The notes under the pieces: model-generated
Databases searched by the model: none
The model's input: the letters and a program-made list of their open reading frames with translations, nothing else
What the model was told of the DNA's origin: nothing
Shown: in pieces, positions 58,800-64,000 of the stretch
How the letters are laid out: every line of letters begins with the position of its first letter
How positions within the stretch are numbered: the stretch's first letter is position 1
Position numbers and translations under genes: made by a program
Source: Sedimenticola sp.
GTDB lineage: Bacteria; Pseudomonadota; Gammaproteobacteria; Chromatiales; Chromatiaceae
Assembly (NCBI GenBank): GCA_002869585.1
Contig: PKUO01000003.1
Location: 1 to 64,000, forward strand
DNA length: 64,000 nucleotides
Reading direction: 5' to 3'

Positions 58800-59135
58800 A
58801 TGAGCGAGTTCATCGAATATCTTGAAGAAGTATTTGATCAGTTTGGACAGATTCGCGCTCGCAAAATGTTCGGTGGATACGGCATTTATCACGATGGCGT
58901 CATGTTTGGACTGGTGGCGGATGAGACCCTCTATCTCAAAGCCGATGAAAACACCGCCAATTACTTTGTTTCAAAAGGTCTCGGTCAGTTTGAATATGAC
59001 AAAGGCGGAAAGACGGTAAAAATGTCTTATTACATGGCGCCGGCAGAAATTTATGACGACCCTGAAGAAGCGGCTCTTTGGGCCAGGCGTGCCTATGAAG
59101 TAGCTACACTGGCGAAAACAACGGGTAAAAGGTAA
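58800..59135 (+). CDS. TfoX N-terminal domain protein
   Basis: A 111-residue protein consisting of the TfoX/Sxy N-terminal domain only: RARKMFGGYGIYHDGVMFGLV, LYLKADENT, and MSYYMAPAEIYDDPE. Full-length TfoX regulates competence; the single-domain form is widespread and its function is unknown. It stands alone on the plus strand. Confidence 0.88.
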   Translation: MSEFIEYLEEVFDQFGQIRARKMFGGYGIYHDGVMFGLVADETLYLKADENTANYFVSKGLGQFEYDKGGKTVKMSYYMAPAEIYDDPEEAALWARRAYEVATLAKTTGKR

Positions 59136-59209
59136 ACGTCCTTCTCTCTGGAAGGCCGTTGCAGCAAAGCCGGCTGAACCACATAATCAACCAATCCTGG
59201 TTTACACCC

Positions 59210-59611
59210 TTACATTTCCATGCATAGAAAGGTGCCTAGCTGCATATCGGCGGAAAGAATATGTCCGGTTAACCAGTGCTCCAGAAACTTGATATCGTCA
59301 CTCGATAACGATTTACCCTCCTGCAGGGTTTTAATCTGTAGTTCCTTGGCGCTCTCGATCAACTCCTGATGCTCGGTCTTATGTTCCAGAAAACCATCAT
59401 AACCATATTTCAGCATCAAGCGTTCTTCGTGCCTGAAATGCCAAACTGTACAACTTATCAACTCTTCCATTACTGCTTCGATATAGTCCGGCGCATCTCC
59501 GTCTGCCACAGAGTGGTTGAGAATATTAAACAGATCCACAAGTCTGCGGTGATCCTCATCGATTTCATCCACTTGGACACTCAGCGTGTTGTCCCAAATT
59601 AAATCTTTCAT
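59210..59611 (-). CDS. Bacteriohemerythrin
   Basis: A 133-residue diiron oxygen-binding protein. All ligand motifs are present: DEDHRRL, NILNH, WHFRHEERLM, HKTEHQEL and the C-terminal LTGHILSADMQL (His and Asp). It may store or deliver oxygen or sense it, a useful role beside oxygen-sensitive enzymes. It appears monocistronic. Confidence 0.92.
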   Translation of the reverse strand: MKDLIWDNTLSVQVDEIDEDHRRLVDLFNILNHSVADGDAPDYIEAVMEELISCTVWHFRHEERLMLKYGYDGFLEHKTEHQELIESAKELQIKTLQEGKSLSSDDIKFLEHWLTGHILSADMQLGTFLCMEM

Positions 59612-59938
59612 AAATGCCTTCCCCGATTAGGTTATAAAATTCTACCCGGTGATAGTAATCCCTTACTTATAGCTTTTCTTTGATAATTCTCATGAACTGC
59701 ATGACCGAGGGGTAACAGGCGGAAACTGTCAGGCTGCCATTCATTACCATACCTTCAATGCACTCGCGATCATCAAAAACCTGCGTCTTCCCAGTGCTGA
59801 ATTAAAACCGAAATTCATCTCATCACATTTACAGTCTAGAGTTATATTAATGCTCTGCCACGGCCAATTTTACTGCGAATACTGATAATACCCCAGAGAA
59901 CGCTCTTTGTAATAATTTTGGCTGAAATAGATATCAAT
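59612..59938. other. 327-bp gap
   Basis: AT-richer stretch upstream of bacteriohemerythrin and past the end of the acetyltransferase gene. No frame with family similarity, no hairpin terminator and no repeat was recognised. Confidence 0.4.
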
Positions 59939-60391
59939 CTATTGGGTTGACTTCAAACTCAGTTCATAGGTATGCGCTGTTTTACACATAGAAAAACCCA
60001 TTCTGGGATAGAAAATATGTGCGGCTGTTCTTTGAATATTGGAGCGCACAACAAGCTTATACAGATTATTCTGTCTCGACCACTCCATAGCCGCCTCAAC
60101 AAGACCCCTCCCGATTCCACGGCGCTGGAAGTCTTTTTTTACGACAAGACCGCTGATTTCCGCTTTATATCCGGTCTCAAGTGAAATCCGTTTTTCAACC
60201 ACGAGCCAACCGGATAAATCATTGCCTGCTGAAGAGGCGACAAAAACAGCATGGCTGGCAGATTTTAACAATATCTCCAGCCACTCTATCGTTTCAGCAT
60301 TTTCAGTAAAATAACCAAGCTCGTGAGTTAGCGAGACTATCTGTACGGCATCTTCAAGCTCGGCTCTTCGAATTGCAACACTCATAGACAT
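59939..60391 (-). CDS. GNAT-family N-acetyltransferase
   Basis: A 150-residue single GNAT domain. The N-terminus reads IRRAELEDAVQIVSLTHELGY, and the acetyl-CoA loop is GLVVKKDFQRRGIGRGLVEAA (Q/RxxGxG/A). The C-terminal FYPRMGFSMC strand is typical. Substrate unknown. Confidence 0.88.
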   Translation of the reverse strand: MSMSVAIRRAELEDAVQIVSLTHELGYFTENAETIEWLEILLKSASHAVFVASSAGNDLSGWLVVEKRISLETGYKAEISGLVVKKDFQRRGIGRGLVEAAMEWSRQNNLYKLVVRSNIQRTAAHIFYPRMGFSMCKTAHTYELSLKSTQ

Positions 60392-60528
60392 TGAGAGTTA
60401 ACGCCGCTAACCAGTGTTGGAAAAATGCCATGCAGAGATTGCCCGCCTGAGGGAATTGTCTTTCCTGCTAATATATTACGAAGTTGCATACCTATCTTTT
60501 CTTCTTCTTTCCTGATCCTCGGCATGAT

Positions 60529-61236
60529 TCACCTGACAAGTTTCTCTTCGCATTTTATACCTTTCACTAAAAGCCACAGACAAAATGATAGCTCAGCTAG
60601 TAATGGCACGATATAGAATGGCTCAACCATCGAAACATAGGCAGGGAGTATAAACCGCGTCAAACTCCCTATCAGATAAACTACCGCAGCAGCCTGTAAT
60701 CCGTACCCCAAAACAGCGGGAAAGCGGGTTGAGCTTATAATCAGATATCCAAGAATAAAATTGGAAACTGCAAAGAACAATAATCCCAGATCGTAACCGT
60801 AGCTATGCATGTTAAGGAGCAGCATGACCAGTCCATTAATCTGAGCACCATCAAAAAGCGAAAGAGAACTATCGCCGTTCAACAAAAGCAGCACTGCATA
60901 AAGAAAGATTAAATTTACCCCCAGTACAGCGGCTTGGGTTAGACGGAAAGCGCACGCCATGAGGGACAGTGTTTTGTTGACGGGCTTCAGTAGAACATAG
61001 AACAGTATGGCAATGGCAACGTCGCTCAACAGCATGATTGAGTCTGCCAGAAAACCTATTTTAAATAGCGATTTTGATGCCAGTATATTTTCTGCTGTTG
61101 CAACGGCATCGCCATGCACGACCAAGTTTGCACGGACATACACTTCACTGAAAATGCCAAAGACAATGATGACGAGATATAAAAATCCTGCAACTCTTGC
61201 ATGCAGCAATAGTGCTGTACTGATTTGGCCTGTCAA
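60529..61236 (-). CDS. DUF4386 membrane protein
   Basis: A 235-residue protein with about six membrane helices, starting MTGQISTALLLHARVAGFLYLVIIVFGIF. The HARVAGFLYL start and SLFDGAQINGLVMLLLNMHSYGYDLGLLFF segment match DUF4386, an uncharacterised family. It stands alone with low-GC flanks. Confidence 0.85.
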   Translation of the reverse strand: MTGQISTALLLHARVAGFLYLVIIVFGIFSEVYVRANLVVHGDAVATAENILASKSLFKIGFLADSIMLLSDVAIAILFYVLLKPVNKTLSLMACAFRLTQAAVLGVNLIFLYAVLLLLNGDSSLSLFDGAQINGLVMLLLNMHSYGYDLGLLFFAVSNFILGYLIISSTRFPAVLGYGLQAAAVVYLIGSLTRFILPAYVSMVEPFYIVPLLAELSFCLWLLVKGIKCEEKLVR

Positions 61237-61363
61237 CTATAAGGCTCCTATCACATTGGCTTTCCACTAATATCGCTTTCAGCATATCTGGCCAGAGGGA
61301 CAACTCCACGCCTCATGTAATAGAAAAAGGGCGAAAAGTTGAACGGGATAATCATTGTGTATT

Positions 61364-61792
61364 TTAAGACTCAAGCAAGCACTTTGAAGAATTCTCATGT
61401 CCTTCATAGTGCCGCGCCTCTATCAGGTTTCCTTCAGGGTCACGAAAATAGATGGACGTTCTCGCTCCACGCGCACCCCAGCGTTGAACAGGTCCTTCTT
61501 CTATAGCGATATTATTGATCTTTAAACGATCAACAAGTGCTGTCCATAGTTCTTTACTCATCGAAATACAAAGATGGTTTAAATGATCACCGCCTCCACC
61601 AGTTGCAGCACTCTTCCGCCACATCTCTTTTGGAAACAGATCAATTACCGTATCCGGATTTAGGCGCACAGACGGGAAGGGTACAGTTCCAGCGCGATAC
61701 TCCTCTAAACGCTCAGGTGCAAGCATGAGTATCTTGGAATAAAAGTTGATTATTGCCTCATCGTCTTCCACATTTAAAACGAGATGATCCAT
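61364..61792 (-). CDS. VOC-family (glyoxalase/dioxygenase-like) protein
   Basis: A 142-residue protein with the two beta-alpha-beta-beta-beta halves of the vicinal oxygen chelate fold: MDHLVLNVEDDEAIINFYSKIL, DHLNHLCISM, and SIYFRDPEGNLIEARHYE. His and Glu metal ligands are in place. Reaction unknown. The start at MDHLVLN is preferred over an ATG four codons upstream because the family begins here. Confidence 0.85.
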   Translation of the reverse strand: MDHLVLNVEDDEAIINFYSKILMLAPERLEEYRAGTVPFPSVRLNPDTVIDLFPKEMWRKSAATGGGGDHLNHLCISMSKELWTALVDRLKINNIAIEEGPVQRWGARGARTSIYFRDPEGNLIEARHYEGHENSSKCLLES

Positions 61793-62149
61793 CAAGCATT
61801 GCATATGCAGGCCCTCCCAGTATCGTGATTAGTGGAACCCAACATAAAGCACCGGTCGTGCAGAACGCTATAGACAGGCGCGAAAGTATGCTGAGTGTCC
61901 GAGTGAGCGTAGCAATAAGCCTGTCCGTATAGTAAAGCATAATCTTTGCTTCTTTACCGAACACAGACTATTGAATCGAATCACTCGGGACTTCCAGTCC
62001 GGCAACCCTACAGCCTACAAATAGTAAGTCCTGTTTTTTCTATAAAGGGCGTAATACCCGCTCATTCTTGATCAGTCGATGTGCTAGTTAAACTTGTCGA
62101 AAAGCACATCAACAATGTTGCTGGGCTGCCGCTTCGTATTGGTGCGATC

Positions 62150-62166
62150 TGCACCCGCCTAGTGCA
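62150..62166. promoter_or_regulatory. NtrC-like enhancer site
   Basis: T-GCAC-N7-GTGC-A matches the NtrC-binding pattern as in enterobacterial glnA (TGCACCAACATGGTGCT). A partly overlapping GGTGC-N5-GCACC repeat starts at 62141. It is about 65 bp upstream of the -24 element. Confidence 0.5.
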
Positions 62167-62229
62167 AATCAGATTCTCAATCTTGACCAGTCAATTCTAA
62201 TTTATTGATAGATAACAATAATCTCAATA

Positions 62230-62245
62230 TGGCACAAGCCTTGCA
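62230..62245 (+). promoter_or_regulatory. Sigma-54 (RpoN) promoter of nirB
   Basis: TGGCAC-AAGCC-TTGCA matches the -24/-12 consensus (TGGCAC-N5-TTGCW) completely. It lies about 100 bp before the nirB start. The -12 element is part of the perfect repeat TTGCAGA-ATTC-TCTGCAA (62241-62258). Confidence 0.75.
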
Positions 62246-62342
62246 GAATTCTCTGCAAATCAGATCAATGTTGCGGCAATAGGGCTCTTAGCGCCAGGCC
62301 AGTTCAGCGGCAACACTCAGGGCTTATTGAGGTACTTCTCAA

Positions 62343-64000
62343 ATGCAGAAACAAAAACTAGTACTTATCGGCAATGGTATGGCCGGGGTGCGCACACTGG
62401 AAGAGCTGCTCAAGCTCGAGCCAGAAAAATACGCTATCACCGTGTTCGGCGACTAACCGCACCCGAACTACAACCGCATCATGCTCTCGCCGGTCCTGGG
62501 GGGTGAAAAGCAGTTCGACGACATTATTCTCAACACTCCAGAATGGTATACCGAGCATAATATTCTGCTGCACACAGGATCACCGGTAGTACGCATCGAC
62601 CGTATCGCACGTAAGGTCCATGCCGCTGACGGCAGCGAGGCTGAGTACGATCGTCTGTTGCTGGCCACTGGCTCACTGCCGTTCATTCTGCCCGTACCAG
62701 GCCATGATCTGGAGGGAGTAGTCGGTTTCCGTACCATAGCCGACGTCGAAACCATGCTCACCGCAGCCAAATCCTATAAGAATGCGGTAGTCATCGGAGG
62801 AGGTCTGCTTGGTCTTGAAGCGGCCAATGGCCTGCTGAATCACGGTATGAATGTCACCGTACTCCACCTGCCAGATGTATTGATGGAGCGCCAACTCGAC
62901 GAGGAGGCAGCGAAGATACTGCAGAGCGAGCTAGAGGATCGCGGGCTCAATATCCTAACCGGTGCCAATACCGAGAGACTGCTCGGTGAAGGACGCGTGC
63001 AAGCCCTACGCCTGAACGACGGACTCGAGATCCCCGCCGACCTGGTAGTGATGGCCGTGGGCATCCGCCCCAATATCCAGTTGGCAAAGGAAGCCGGCCT
63101 GCATTGCGAACGTGGCGTTGTAGTGAACGATACCATGCAAACCTTCGACCCTGCGATCTACGCTGTGGGCGAGTGTGTTCAGCATCGCGGCACCACTTAT
63201 GGGCTGGTCGCACCGCTGTTCGAACAAGGCAAGGTGTGCGCCAATCACCTCGCTCACCTTGGCTATGGCCGCTACGAAGGCACAACTCTGGCCACCCGGC
63301 TGAAGATTACCGGTATCGAACTCTTCTCTGCCGGTAATTTCATAGGCGGCGAGGATACCGAATCGATTGTACTCAAGGATGCCGCCCGCGGTGTCTACAA
63401 GAAACTGGTCATTCGCGACGAACGCATCGAAGGAGCCTTGCTATACGGTGATACCGTTGACGGCTCCTGGTACTACGAACTGATGCGCGAGGGTTCCGAT
63501 ATCAGCGCCCATCGCGACCAGTTGATGTTTGGCCGTTCTCATCTGGCAGATTCCGGGCATGGCGGTGAAAACAGCGCGGACCACATGGCCGATAGCGCCC
63601 AGGTCTGTGACTGTAACGGCGTATGTAAGGGCGACATCATCAATGCGATTCGCGAGAAGGGACTGTTCACCCTTGATGAGGTGAAGAAACACACCAAGGC
63701 AGCCGCATCCTGTGGCGGCTGTACCGGCCTGGTCGAACAGATCCTTGCCGTCACTGTCGGTGGCGAGTACACATCACCGGACAAGAAACCGCTGTGCGGC
63801 TGTACAGACATGACCCACGACGGCGTGCGCGAGGCTGTCAGAACCCAGCATCTGATAGATCGAGAGATGGCAATGTCGGCGCTTAAGTGGCGCACGCCCG
63901 ATGGCTGTCCCACCTGCCGCCCGGCGCTCAACTACTACATGCTGTCAACCTGGCACAACGAAGCTATTGATGATCCGCATTCGCGTTTCATCAACGAGCG
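62343..64000 (+). pseudogene. nirB: Nitrite reductase (NADH) large subunit, interrupted by an in-frame TAA and cut by window end
   Basis: Visible part is 552 codons of a normally 800-850-residue enzyme that reduces nitrite to ammonium in the cytoplasm. Seen: FAD-binding LVLIGNGMAGVRTLEELL at the N-terminus, NAD-binding VVIGGGLLGLEAANGL (about 156), VGECVQHRG, then two BFD-like [2Fe-2S] segments (CDCNGVC with SCGGC, and CGC with CPTC). Codon 38 (62454-62456) is TAA where homologues have Glu in FGDEPHPNYNRI; the rest of the frame is clean to the window edge. Restart at the next ATG (62481) would lose the FAD-binding P-loop, so the allele as written should be inactive. The RpoN/NtrC-type promoter suggests nitrogen-controlled assimilatory use. 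Confidence 0.93.
62454..62456 (+). other. Premature TAA in nirB (Glu position)
   Basis: The codon follows GGC GAC and precedes CCG CAC CCG AAC. Family members have GAA or GAG here, so one G-to-T change explains it. Confidence 0.9.

Larger units (their letters stand above)
61793..62342. other. 550-bp region upstream of nirB
   Basis: No gene is supported here. It holds a structured inverted repeat at 61868-61930, an NtrC-like site at 62150-62166, a sigma-54-type promoter at 62230-62245 and an AT-rich leader with short inverted repeats before the nirB start. Confidence 0.6.

Noticed and set aside
61758-61964. 68-codon minus-strand frame overlapping the VOC gene start
   Set aside because: Hydrophobic but with no ribosome-binding site or family similarity, and it overlaps a well-supported gene.

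Overview
The window looks like a chromosomal segment of a moderately GC-rich gammaproteobacterium. The gene content (CoA-dependent pyruvate:ferredoxin/flavodoxin oxidoreductase with a DHOD-like partner, OxyR, rubrerythrin, DUF3501, di-haem peroxidase with an FNR-type site, several GGDEF-EAL proteins, a Bat operon) fits a facultative, redox-versatile, Chromatiales-like lineage, perhaps a sulfur oxidiser. Genus is not determinable from the sequence. No rRNA, tRNA or CRISPR array was recognised.

Layout. 1-323: right end of an IS200/IS605-type element (3' part of tnpB plus its end hairpin). 0.4-11 kb, mostly minus strand: orphan Tat-exported TRAP binding protein, uvrD, a DUF2868/DUF3482 membrane-GTPase pair, thioesterase, DUF2237, methyltransferase, cold-shock/DUF1294 protein, acyl-CoA synthetase. 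11.3-15.9 kb: nifJ (broken by a stop codon) and its DHOD-like partner. 16-21.7 kb: oxidative-stress block with di-haem peroxidase, lipoprotein, DUF3501 (broken by a stop codon), EncFtn-like ferritin, GlpC-like Fe-S protein, rubrerythrin and divergent oxyR. 21.7-31.3 kb: FIST and GGDEF-EAL genes, bioA, a PAS-GGDEF-EAL protein, a GNAT-nitrilase fusion. 31.4-35.2 kb: Fur-boxed ferric iron ABC transporter. 35.2-42.1 kb: Bat/MoxR operon. 42.2-49.2 kb: tag, a methyltransferase, an NspS/MbaA-like polyamine/c-di-GMP pair, an MFS transporter. 49.2-58.5 kb: one operon joining an RND pump to an ABC/HlyD exporter under a GbsR-type regulator with a perfect 40-bp palindrome. 58.8-64 kb: small genes, then nirB (broken by a stop codon) behind a sigma-54-type promoter, running off the window.

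The most unusual feature is a set of four in-frame premature stops in otherwise intact genes (nifJ, DUF3501, iron ABC ATPase, nirB). In all four the stop sits where a glutamate codon is expected, so a single first-position G-to-T change explains each one. A probable frameshift in a G7 run also separates FIST from GGDEF-EAL. TAA and TAG end many other genes here normally, so this is not a simple genome-wide code change. G-to-T damage (in vivo or in the library) or site-specific recoding remain open.

How the genes work together: peroxide and iron handling (OxyR, rubrerythrin, EncFtn, DUF3501, peroxidase, Fur-controlled iron import) sit around an oxygen-sensitive PFOR. c-di-GMP turnover is represented by three GGDEF-EAL proteins, one of them paired with a periplasmic polyamine-type sensor.
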